NCBI GenBank assembly: GCA_028456385.1
Contig: JALNQF010000728.1
Span: 1-15,418 of the forward strand
DNA from: Ophiosphaerella korrae
Taxonomy: Eukaryota; Ascomycota; Dothideomycetes; Pleosporales; Phaeosphaeriaceae
DNA length: 15,418 nt
Direction of reading: 5' to 3'
The stretch's first letter is position 1. Each line of letters begins with the position of its first letter. The translations under genes were made by a program, and so were the position numbers. Below the pieces are notes generated by a model. It did no database searches, was not told the DNA's origin, and saw only the letters and a program-made list of their open reading frames with translations. Shown here one piece after another: positions 1-8,762 of the stretch.

Positions 1-113
1 ACTCTAGGTTTAATCTTCTTACTTTCTTTATAACTCCTTTTACTTAGATTCTAATTTCTTTATATAATATAATAGTTTATAAGCTAGCTATTATAATATA
101 ATTAATAAGATAA

Positions 114-184
114 TAAAATATAAAAGAAATAAAATATAAAAGAAATAAAATATAAAAGAAATAAAATATAAAAGAAATAAAATA
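114..184. repeat. 16-bp tandem repeat, four perfect copies plus a partial
   Basis: The unit TAAAATATAAAAGAAA occurs four times without a mismatch at 114-129, 130-145, 146-161 and 162-177, followed by a partial copy to 184. The perfection contrasts with the mutated surroundings, so expansion was probably recent or followed the RIP episode. No function is apparent. Confidence 0.9.
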
Positions 185-1141
185 ATTTAGCCTATTAAGA
201 CTATTTTTAAACTAACTTCTAGTTATTATAGTAATAATTTCGTTTCTAACTTTTTTTTAGCCTTTTTTTTATAATATTTATCTCTAACCTCTTTCTATAT
301 CTTAAAATATATATTTTTTATTCTATTTTAATACTCTTTATATTAGTAAACTCTTTTTTAGTATTTTGTTTATTAATTAAGAGCTTTTTACTTATATTAT
401 TAAAAGTATAACTTATTTACTTACTAAAATATATTAATCTAATTTTTAAATAATAATCTCTTATTAGTTATTTTAGGACTCTATATTTGGTCTTTATTTA
501 GTTATATTTTTTCTCTTAATTTTAACCTAGTAACTTACTCTTCTATTACTTAGCTAATAGAAAGTAGATTACTATTTTGTTATTTAATTTATAGTAGCTT
601 TAATAGATCTATATTCTCTTTTAACAATATTAGTAATAGTTAAAAAAGTATATTAGAAGAGTAAAGTTAGTTACCTTTAAGTATATATTTTAGGAAGTTT
701 ATTAATATTTATTTAGGATTTAGAAAAGAGATTAAAAAAAAATATTAAAACTTATTTTATTGTATATAGACTAATAGATTAGTAATCTATTTAGTTAGTT
801 TAGCTTATATAATAAAGTAGTTACTTTTTTCTAATTAAAATAACTAAATAAGTAGGTAAAAACTATCTTATAAAAAATTAGGTTTTATAATCTCTATATA
901 ACTATTTAAAACTAGATTAAATAAAATTAGAATATTATATACTAATAAAAAATTTCTATAAAGTTAAATTTTAAAATACAAAAAGTCCTTTAAATAGATT
1001 AAACCTAAGCTCTTGTTAGCTTTGTAATTAAAAATCGTAGTATACTAAAAGAAAGTATTAGATTTCTATTTAAAATTCCTATCTACTTCTATTTTTAGCT
1101 ATTTATTTCGTTAAGTTATTCCTAGTTTAATACTATAACTT

Positions 1142-2035
1142 TTTTTAAGCTTTTTTTTATATAACTCTACTATACTTAATATTATATACTTCTTACTACT
1201 AAAGTATAAGTACTCTAAGTATATATAAATCTTAGTATAGAAACGTATCTTCTATATTAATAAAGAAGGCTTCCTTCTAGTATTTAGAGAAGTATTTTTT
1301 AATATATTTACTTAGTAGAACTAGAAAAAAGGTGTTAAAGCTTTAGGACTTATTCTTTTAAATACGTAAGATATACTAGATTTATTAAACTATAGCTTTA
1401 CTCTACTACGCTAAATAAACCTAAAAAGGTAGATAAGTATTTAATAACATTAAATATAGATGTAGAGTAGTATATATTATCTAAGGGCCTTAGCCTTTAT
1501 CTTATACGCTTACGTAGCTATAGCCTTACTATAGCTTATAGCGTAATAAGATTACCTTAAAGTCTATATTTATACTCTATTAGGACTCTTACTATTAGAG
1601 ACGCTATAGTAGTTAAAGCTCTTAAGTAGTTCTTTTTATTACTTACTTACTACTATGTAGGGCTTCCTTTACTAGCTTAGTAAGGGCGCTAAATTAATAC
1701 TATATAAAAGTATTCTTTAAGAAACCTATATAAAGGAGCTTAAAGAGTAATAATAGGCAATAACTAAGTAAAAGTAACGTAAACAAAAGTAAATTTAGTA
1801 TAGTAAGACTATAGAGTATAGAGAAGTATTAATATAAGTAGATAGATAGGCGCTAATAGCTACGTAGAAGGGCAAGAAGCCTCGTAGTAGGGGTAATTAG
1901 GAGAGGGCTTAGCTAGGATAACGGCGCTATAAGAACTACGGGAAGACTAGGTATAGCGCGCGAACGTACTAGGATAATAAAGAAAAGACTTCTAAATTAG
2001 ATAATAGTATTATAGTAGTAGGGAGTACTAAGTAA
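1142..2035 (+). pseudogene. pogo/Fot1-type DDE transposase, C-terminal half, RIP-inactivated
   Basis: One frame, broken only by TAA and TAG codons (apparently former CAA and CAG), runs from about 1142 past 2030. It shows the family's landmarks in order. First is NSTILNIIYFLLLKYKYS at about 1160-1210, which resembles the segment around the third catalytic aspartate, here read as Asn. Then comes INKEGFLLVFREVFF from 1256, matching the conserved helix before the GLVPF-like motif. A Q- and K-rich coiled stretch follows at about 1742-1800, then basic sequence, then a zinc knuckle at 1922-1975 with exact C-x2-C-x4-H-x4-C spacing. All four ligands are replaced (TAT, TAC, TAT, TAC). The first in-frame stop after the acidic tail is 2033-2035, but that may itself be a RIP nonsense codon. 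This half encoded cut-and-paste transposase and cannot work now. TIRs were not identified. Confidence 0.75.
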
Positions 2036-2240
2036 AGTTTATTATTAACCTCTAAAGTTGTAGTGTTCGCAATACTAAGAAAAAGTAGCCGGCTCGATAG
2101 TAGAATACGTTATTAGGGGTAATTTTAGGTAGAAAGTAGAGGAAATATAAAAACTAAGGAATTTTTAGCATAGTAGGGGATAATACTAAGATTAATAGCT
2201 TACGCACTATACACGGTCTATAAAAAGACTTTTAAATAGC

Positions 2241-3130
2241 ACCTCTGTACTTACAGGGCTTTAATTTCTGCAAAACTAGACGCTAAAGCGAGATAGAGTA
2301 TTTTCTTACAAATGCACGCCAAGTCCCTAGTCGGAGGCCAAGTATTCCATTTCGAATCTTTCCTAACATTTTCAATTTCACTTCCGTATGTACTAGCGCG
2401 AGAACGGAATGCACTAGTGCTAAAATAGAAGGTAGTTGGTACTCTATCCTATTCTCTACTTTGCACGATTTACTTGATTTAGCGTTACTGTCACACTAGT
2501 CTCTTATTTATCGTATTACCTACTCGTAACACCAAAGAGTCATGTTTTACACTTGATATAAGAGTCTGTAGGCCTCAGGAACGTTACATAGGAAAGACAA
2601 CTCTACTAGAGGGCACTATTCTTTTGCGTGCATTAATGATATATTTGCTAGCACGGCTAGCTATAAAAATTTCCGTAAATCTGTTTCGCTTCTTGATATC
2701 GCTCCCTGATCCACAGAATCCTCGCTTCCGCGTCCCGGATATTGCACCCCCAGATTCCCGCTTCCGCGCCCCGGATCCTGCACCCCCTAGATCCGGCCTG
2801 TTATCAAATGACATAATACTGGTAGAATAGATGCAACGGCAGTGAAACATCGCTGGAACACCAGATCGCAACCCAGATCTTCTACGACTACCTTGAAAGG
2901 TAGCGCTGACCCGACTTTTGTGGCCATGTGCGGAGTTTCATGAGATTGTTGTCGCCATGGGGGGATTTGGGATACTCACAAGTCACTCCAATTCAAGGGC
3001 AATCCCAAACTTTCCAAGAGCCAAGTCTCGTGGTCTTTCCCAGAGGTCTTGTCGAGTCTTGGTAGGCACAAATACATAATGCACCAATCTTTCCACACTT
3101 TCAAGTCTGCAAAAATCCATAGCTACAGCG
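2241..3130. other. Intergenic region upstream of the transporter gene
   Basis: Composition is mixed, rising to normal GC by about 2330. Apart from the duplicated GC-rich motif at 2714-2787, I see no gene. The short ORFs here (for example 2624-2830) encode low-complexity proline- and arginine-rich peptides produced by that duplication. A perfect 10-bp palindrome GCACTAGTGC lies near 2410. The part nearest the gene presumably holds its promoter, but I found no convincing TATA box. Confidence 0.6.
2714..2787. repeat. Imperfect GC-rich direct repeat, two units of 37 and 36 bp
   Basis: Unit A (2714-2750) and unit B (2751-2786) both contain CGCTTCCGCG, CCCGGAT and TGCACCCC in the same order, differing by a few substitutions and one indel. 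The next bases (AGATCCGG) may start a third, truncated unit. It is GC-rich and therefore stands out from the DNA to its left. Confidence 0.7.
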
Positions 3131-3187
3131 ACTCTACCCTGACCTCTATTTCCTCTCTAAATCCTCTGTAACATTACTCTGCCTCTA
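3131..3187 (+). promoter_or_regulatory. CT-rich leader upstream of the transporter start codon
   Basis: A strongly pyrimidine-biased tract with repeated CCTCT and CTCT motifs ends 15 bp before the ATG at 3202. Such tracts are common around transcription start sites and in 5' leaders of filamentous ascomycete genes. This is positional inference; no start site can be read from the sequence. Confidence 0.4.
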
Positions 3188-3201
3188 CGATATCGGACCT
3201 C

Positions 3202-4834
3202 ATGTATAGGGATCCCGAGAAGAAGCCGGAAGAGGATAGTGACTTTGGCCATGTCCTCAAACCTACCACAACCGTAGGGGAGGGCACGGCGAGGCGTGCA
3301 TCCATCAGCGACGAGGTCTTCGGCCAGATTACCGAAGATGGGCCAAACTACCGTGCTGTGCGTCAATGTGCCAACAAGATTAAGCCTGAATATAATACTG
3401 AAGGTGCATAGCTTGGATGGAAAGGAACTACGGTGCTAATGTTGAAGACGCAGGTTGGTTTGGGTGTGCTATCTATCCCACAGGCTTTCCACACCCTCGG
3501 CCTCATCCCGGGTGTTGTCTGTTTGCTAATAATCGCAACAATGACGACCTGGTCTAGCTATATTGTGGGTGTTTTCAAGCTGCGTCACCCCGATGTATAT
3601 GGCATCGATGATATGGGTCGACAACTGTTTGGTCGCCTTGGTTACGAGTTTTTTGGTATCGCCTTTGCTCTCTGTAAGTTTGACTAATTAGATACCTATA
3701 ATTGCTGATTAGGAAAAGGCTGGATCTTAGTTGGTGGCTCTGGTATGCTAGGTATCGCAACCGCATTGAACGCTCTTTCGTCCCATGGTACTTGCACAGC
3801 TGTATTTGTTGCCGTTGCTGCTATCATCAGTTTCGGGAGCAGCAGCATTCAGACACTAGGTCGTATCTCTTGGCTCGCCTGGGTTGGAGTAGTCAGTATT
3901 CTGAGCGCAGGTAAGTTACAACTGATCTTGATTTTAGCACATCCCTCAACGCTAACTACTTGATAACTAGTCTTAGTTTTAACAATATCTGTCGGGGTGC
4001 AAGATAGACCTGAGGATGCACCAAAGACACCCGGCCCATGGACGTCGGATTATGCTCTCTTCGCTAACAGTCCACCTGCTAAAGTCTTTTCGGCCCTCTC
4101 GACTATTATTTTTGCCTATGCTGGGACTCCAGTCTTCTTCCATATCATCTCTGAGATGCGCGAGCCTCGCCTTTTTACACGAGCACTACTTATTTGCCAA
4201 GGTGGTATGACTGCTGTATATATTTCAATTGGTGTGGTTATCTACTACTTCTGCGGGTCTTTTGTCGCTTCGCCCGCCCTTGGTTCAGCAGGCCCAACTA
4301 TGAAGAAGGTGTGCTATGGACTTGCTCTCCCAGGTCTGATTGTTAGCACTACTCTGTTTACCCACGCAAGTCACCCAATTTGCAAAATAATTGCTTCAAC
4401 TGATATATATAATGTTTTAGTTCGCCGCCAAATACTTCTTCTTGCGATTCCTTCGCGGCTCGACCCATCTTGCGCGTAATACCCCGACTCACTGGATTAC
4501 TTGGATCAGCTGCACTGCTGGGTGCTCACTCGTATCATACATTATAGCCAGCGCGATCCCAGGCTTTGGCGGACTCGTCTCTCTAGTTGGCGCCCTCTTT
4601 GGCACCCTGATGTCGCTTCAACCCATGGGTTGTATGTGGCTGTATGATAACTGGCGTAAAACCAAAACCGGCTCATGGTACTTTTGGGCTGGCTGGTCCA
4701 TCTTTATGATCACTGCTGGTTCGTTTCTGACGATTTCTGGAACCTATGGATCTGTCCTTGGCATAATGAATAGCTACAAGGCCTCCGGTGGCTCTACTGC
4801 TTGGTCTTGTGCTGAGAATTCCAACTCGTCATAA
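3202..4834 (+). CDS. AAAP-family amino acid transporter, five exons, 472 aa
   Basis: Predicted CDS: join(3202..3357, 3412..3673, 3719..3910, 3971..4365, 4421..4834). The product is a multi-pass permease of the amino acid/auxin permease family (Aa_trans domain), expected to carry amino acids across the plasma or vacuolar membrane; the substrate cannot be read from sequence. A hydrophilic N-terminus of about 55 residues contains DEVFGQITEDGPNYR, typical of fungal members. It is followed by TQVGLGVLSIP (residues 65-75), TWSSYIVGVFKLRHPDVYGIDD, FAYAGTPVFF, the IASAIPGFGGLVSLVGALFG helix, and a C-terminus ending YKASGGSTAWSC. About eleven membrane segments and the length fit the family. Introns are 54, 45, 60 and 55 bp. 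Intron 3 has a perfect CTAAC branch site, intron 4 starts with GCAAGT rather than GT, and intron 2 must use the second of two close AGs. All exons join in frame with no damage, so the gene looks functional. The start is the first in-frame ATG after the CT-rich leader. Confidence 0.9.
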
Positions 4835-5520
4835 GTATTATGTGCGGTGTTTTGTTCATGTCTGTGGACCGTCGTATGTATCAAGGATCGTCCAGGATAT
4901 GTGTGAACCCCAAACAGGCCAAAGCGCGATGAAAACGTCACTAAGAAACCATTTCTTATCTCTACTTGAGTAGCAGAGTCGAACTGCATGTCAAGGGTAT
5001 TCCAAGTCACTCTTGAGGATGCAAAAGCTAGCTGTCTAAGCTGTTCCATATACACGACCGCCGGCGGTCTAGCTCTTATGCAAATATTTTATATTATCTC
5101 AACAAGATTGTGCTACCCGAATCCATTTTGCTTAGCTCTTTAGCTCGTATACTAGCTAGATCGAAGATCACTAAAGGCTTATTATTTACTTTGCTCACGG
5201 GGGTCTATTTTAGAAGTATTGTAGTCGAGTTATTGCAAGATCAATTAAAACAGGCAATTGTGTTGGGGTGGCCAGAAACCCTAGATACCTAGCCAGAGAC
5301 CCCGCCTGTGAGCTGATGGCCAGTTTGTATTCAGCGGAATACTCGAAATGCCTGCTATTCAAACGCCGCTCTAGATGTGTTAAATCTGCTTCGTCGATTT
5401 CGTAAAGAGTATCTAAGAGTCATCCAATAAATTCACAGGCAGAGGTTCGCAGCTTATCGCGATTGTGCCGCAGACCGGTGAAACATGGTCATCCAATCCA
5501 GTGGCAGCCGCCTGCCAAGG
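4835..5520. other. Intergenic region downstream of the transporter
   Basis: It holds the transporter's 3' flank and then sequence of mixed composition. The only distinct element is a perfect 14-bp palindrome at 5056-5069. Short ORFs (for example 5110-5292) have no recognisable domain. From about 5400 the sequence may already belong to the transposon whose C-terminus is legible from 5521, but I could not hold a frame upstream of that. Confidence 0.5.
5056..5069. other. Perfect 14-bp palindrome GACCGCCGGCGGTC
   Basis: The sequence equals its own reverse complement and sits 222 bp after the transporter stop codon in otherwise unremarkable DNA. It contains CCG and CGG half-sites of the kind bound by Zn2Cys6 regulators, but its position downstream of a gene and the lack of a second site make a regulatory role speculative. 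It could also be part of a terminator or a transposon end. Confidence 0.55.
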
Positions 5521-5820
5521 CGCAGAATAGGCTACGGTGGACTATTACATGCCGGAGGTCGGGAAGAGAGAGAGAAAGAGAAGGCTACTAAGGCTATTAA
5601 ACGTGCGCGTCGGAAAGAAGAGAGAGACTCTACTAAAGCTCTCTAATTATCCTAGAAGGGGAAGAGGAAGGCCTTAGCCTCAGCCTTAGTAAGTAACAAG
5701 CGTTAGAAACGAGTACGTAGTGCTAGGCAAGTTCAAGATGCTGGCAAAGTTTAAGATGCTGCACCGCCAAAGGTCATATCACGTAGCCGCAACGTTAAGG
5801 TTCCAAAGAAATATAGATAG
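5521..5820 (+). pseudogene. pogo/Fot1-type transposase C-terminal relic
   Basis: Read in one frame (codons from 5521), the sequence gives RRIGYGG, then a highly charged stretch (EEREKEKATKAIKRARRKEE, about 5563-5622). It continues through K-, R-, S- and A-rich sequence to SRSRNVKVPKKYR and a stop at 5818-5820. This order, a basic coiled tail ending in a RNVKxPxKY-like motif, is characteristic of the C-terminus of fungal DDE_1 transposases. Five internal TAA or TAG codons fit former CAA or CAG. Composition is much less AT-rich than the left-arm relic, so this copy is younger or was RIPped more lightly. The catalytic core upstream is absent or unrecognisable. Confidence 0.6.
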
Positions 5821-5923
5821 TACAAGTTGATCGCAAGCCTCTGTTTACTACTCTGCTAAAAGATCTCGTGATAATAGCTATTGTAGGTGGCTCAATAACC
5901 TCATCTTTGTAAGTAGGCATATG

Positions 5924-6107
5924 GTGTTAGGGTGGTCGGCACGCCGCGGAGATCGTTACGCCGACGTACACGGTAGCATCGCAGATCGATTGCCATCGCC
6001 GATCTCCAACGTCACCTGAAGCTCACGAGCCAGCGGAGTGAGCCAACTCGCAGGTTCCATCTCTAAGCTGAGTCGAGATTGCGACCTCAGCTTGGCGCAG
6101 TGTTAGG
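5924..6107. other. GC-rich patch of nested inverted repeats bounded by an 8-bp direct repeat
   Basis: GTGTTAGG occurs at 5924-5931 and 6100-6107. Between them lie three inverted repeats: GGAGATCG/CGATCTCC (5948-5955 with 6000-6007), GCTCAC/GTGAGC (about 6021-6043), and an 11-bp stem with one bulged C (6065-6075 with 6082-6093, loop 6076-6081). An 8-bp duplication would suit a hAT-like insertion, but the interior ends are not inverted repeats of each other. It starts 104 bp after the transposase relic and might be that element's terminal region. No gene is visible. Confidence 0.5.
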
Positions 6108-6502
6108 CGCGAGCAGCCGTTGCGCTAGAGCTCTAGCAGCAGCTCGTAATCTGACATAAGTATAAGCAGCCAACGCGCGCTAACTACCTAGTTCTTTGTA
6201 TAGTTATTGAAGTGCTTAAGCTAGTTAATAGCTAGCTTATCTATCGTCTAGCTATTATCGATAACTGCGATAGCCTAGTCTCGTAAGATATCTTCCTCAT
6301 ACTAGGCAGAGAGGTAGTACTTACCAGCGAAGATAAGAAACGGTAAGACTATAACAGCACGCCGATTGCCTTGAATTTAGTTTCATTAAATAGATGAGAT
6401 AGCAAGCTAGATATCTGCTTTATTTGAAGTTAACTAAGTAGCGTGGCGTTGAGCCATTGTGAGTTGAGATACGATGGGCGTCCGGCGCTCGCTTACACAC
6501 TA
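6098..6502. mobile_element. Possible non-autonomous hAT-like fragment
   Basis: The left end CAGTGTTAGGCGCGAGC (6098-6114) and the reverse complement of the right end, TAGTGTGTAAGCGAGC (6487-6502), align apart from small indels and RIP-type transitions. The CAGTGTT-like start is common in hAT elements. The interior, about 405 bp overall, has no coding potential. Against the call, the flanking 8-mers do not match, so no target-site duplication supports it, and the left end overlaps the 8-bp direct repeat of the hairpin patch. Treat it as tentative. Confidence 0.3.
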
Positions 6503-6983
6503 CATTACAATGCACACGTTTCACTAAAATAATAGAGCCCCTAAGCTTACTATTCTATCTCGGCACGATTCGGATACCAAAAGTTATATCCTCCCGGGTA
6601 GGACAAATGGCTTAAGGTAATTCAAATAGGTATTAGGCTTAATATCTACCTCGTTTACTATTTTATTACTATTTTACATGGGTCGAATCTTTTGGTGGGG
6701 TGGAAGCCGTAGTTAGCGGTGGAATTACGTTAAATCGGGGAAATGTCAGGCGCCACAGCAATTTAGATTCAAAACATATTCCACCTACTACACTTCGTTT
6801 TCGTTGTTATCCCCCGAATTGACAGGATTATAGCTAAATAGAATTGCTATATTTCAAGCGTACTATAATATGATGCGTACTTCCTAATTTAGATACAAGA
6901 CCCCGCATACATGAATAAAGAAAGTATAGAAGAATATTTATATTAAGGTTGTTATAGGTAATAAGCGAGAGCGCTGCGAAAGT
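6503..6983. promoter_or_regulatory. Upstream region of the beta-helix gene
   Basis: No gene is visible here. Two sites fit the carbon-catabolite repressor (CreA, SYGGRG) consensus: GTGGGG at 6695-6700 and, on the minus strand, GCGGGG (CCCCGC at 6901-6906). Single six-base sites occur by chance, so repression by glucose is only a suggestion, though one common for genes of secreted carbohydrate-active enzymes. Confidence 0.3.
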
Positions 6984-6990
6984 TATATAA
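6984..6990 (+). promoter_or_regulatory. TATA box of the beta-helix gene
   Basis: TATATAA followed by GGA lies 105 bp upstream of the ATG at 7095 in a stretch of ordinary composition. It is the best TATA match near either gene, and its spacing allows a leader of roughly 60 to 75 nt. Confidence 0.5.
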
Positions 6991-7094
6991 GGACGTCGAC
7001 ATTTCTATAAAATTATATCTCCTCTGCTTAAATTTCGGATATACATCGTTTACACTCTATCCGCACGAGAAGTGTTAAGTGAGCATTTCTTAAC

Positions 7095-8762
7095 ATGAGA
7101 GTGGAGGCTATGTTTCTCGGTAATTCCTTCTGCCTTATTTCTGCGGTCCTCCACCTTGCTTTCCTCGCTTCCATATCTGCCGGAACGGTCGACTACAAAA
7201 ATCTTAAGAACGCCAAGGGTGACAAACTCCCTGACTTCAGCTTCTGTGGCTACCATGCTTCCGAAGCCTCCCTCCCATCTCTGTCTCGTGCTGCAACTAA
7301 AACCCTCGGCCCCGGCAGCGGCGACCAATCCACCGCTATCCAAGATGCGCTGGACGAAGTATACGCTTCCGGCGGCGGAGTTGTGGTGCTGAAAGCTGGC
7401 ACCTACACTCTCAGCTCTGGATTACTGATACGTAATCAGACGACCCTGCGGGGCTCGGGAACAGGGAACACGGTGCTAACAGTTCGCTCGCTTTCAGAGA
7501 ACGTGATTACGATGGGAAATCAGTCAAGTGGGGGTAAGACGATTAAGACAGCACTGATTACGGATGATTATGTGCCTGCTGGTACAGGAACTGTGCACGT
7601 AAACGATACGTCCGGGTTTGTAGTGGGCCAACACGTTTTCGTTCAGCGGGCGGTAACTGCTAAATGGGTCGTGGCAATGGGAATGAATAATCTCGTACGG
7701 GACGGGAAACCCCAAACCTGGCTTGGAGTAGGTTATCACATTATTTTTTCTACACAAACACAGCTTTTAATTTCAGTGTGCAGGTCGGCAAGCTCGTTCA
7801 GCAGCCCCGGCGCATAAAATCGATGAACGGTACAGCCATTTCCGTCGACGTGCCTCTTACCGACGCCATCGATTCAACATATATGTCTGGCCAGCTCGTT
7901 GCTTACACACCACCCTCACAGCATTCTGAGATGGGCGTCGAGAATCTGAGCATTAAAGTCTCTCCGACTTGTTCGGGGAGGATCCTCAGTGACACCAGCT
8001 GTACCTCTGGTGCTGTATGGGTCAGCCAGTGGACGGCCGACAGTTGGATCCGAAAATTGGACCTCACGGGCTTCAATAACTTCATGACTGTCGGTTCCAA
8101 CGCCTCTCGTATTACTATTGACTCGGTGACTATGAATCGGGATGGAACTACGGATAATGGCGCTGGATACGCCTTGGATATTACCATCTCTGGAACGCAG
8201 GTTTTAACGACTGACTGTCAAACCCTGGGTGAGGAAGATTCGAGATCCTATTCTGTAGGAACACAAACACTGACCCCGGGCCCAAACGCGGTCTTGAACT
8301 ACTACGCGGAGCAGGCGGTTGAGAGTATCGAGCCGCACCAGAGATGGGGACATGGGTTTCTGGTGGAAAATTCGACAACGGCGTCAGTATTGCTTAGGAA
8401 CCGGGCAACTTATGGTTCGGGACATGGTTGGGCGATTAACCAAGGTAAGTTCATCCTGGCACTGAATAACCCACACCTTTCGTTTTCCTTTACCTCCTTT
8501 TTTTTTAACACAATAAATGTTAGTAGTGGCTAATGAGGATGTCTGAATAGGCGTTGTATGGAACGTAAATGCACATTCGTTGACCATCCAGTCTCCACCC
8601 CATGGATGGAACGTCTGCGTTGGGTGCAAAGGCACCATAACCAACGGGAGTAACGGCACATTCGTCTCTTCTGGGGGATTCGTAGATCCTTCAAGTTTGT
8701 TTGCTGCGCAGTTACAGGATCGAGACTTTTATGTACAGAATATAGCATCTAAGAGCGACTAA
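7095..8762 (+). CDS. Secreted right-handed beta-helix (pectate-lyase-like superfamily) protein, three exons, 501 aa
   Basis: Predicted CDS: join(7095..7727, 7784..8444, 8551..8762). Residues 1 to about 30 form a signal peptide with a hydrophobic core (LGNSFCLISAVLHLAFLASIS). Met6 is an alternative start that keeps it. PDFSFCGYHASEASLP follows, then GDQSTAIQDALDEV and GGGVVVLKAGTYTLSSGLLI with TLRGSGTGNTVL. This is the hallmark N-terminal rungs of the pectate_lyase_3 type of parallel beta-helix. Later motifs include DNGAGYALDI, HGFLVENS, GSGHGWAIN and a CVGC pair. Many N-glycosylation sequons (NQT, NQS, NDT, NAS, NST, NGS, NGT) agree with secretion. Intron 1 (56 bp, GTAGGT to GTGCAG) must use the AG at 7783 to stay in frame. 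Intron 2 (106 bp) has GTAAGT and a CTAAT branch site. An extracellular, polysaccharide-directed role is inferred from the fold; substrate and catalytic residues cannot be assigned. No lesions were seen. Confidence 0.87.

Larger units (their letters stand above)
1..2240. other. AT-rich RIP-mutated block, left arm
   Basis: The block is dominated by T and A, with many TA steps, very few CA or TG dinucleotides and scattered retained CG. This is the pattern left by RIP acting on CpA in Pezizomycotina. No open reading frame of useful length survives on either strand. From about 1142 a degenerate transposase can be read (separate entry). From 185 to about 1140 I see AT-rich sequence with no recognisable gene; it may hold the N-terminal half of the same transposase, but I could not fix a frame. 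Composition returns to normal between about 2240 and 2330. Confidence 0.8.

Noticed and set aside
114..184. CRISPR-like array
   Set aside because: Units are contiguous with no spacers and the genome is eukaryotic; it is a simple tandem repeat.
2624..2830. 68-codon + strand ORF and overlapping 95-codon minus ORF, rich in Pro, Arg and Asp
   Set aside because: The repeated peptide pattern is produced by the duplicated GC-rich motif and both strands are open for the same reason. No domain or plausible gene structure is visible.
4774..5055. 93-codon minus-strand ORF overlapping the transporter 3' end
   Set aside because: It is antisense to a well-supported exon, with no motif of its own.
5110..5292. 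60-codon ORF
   Set aside because: No recognisable motif, ordinary length for chance, and it lies between a gene end and transposon debris.
6101..6499. LTR starting TGTTAGG and ending TTACACA
   Set aside because: The flanking 5-mers do not match (CGCAG against CTACA) and the ends are not inverted, unlike the two solo LTRs at 9281 and 10021.
3202..8762. Biosynthetic or catabolic gene cluster joining transporter and beta-helix protein
   Set aside because: Only two genes, 2.3 kb apart and separated by transposon debris, with no regulator or enzyme shared between their functions.
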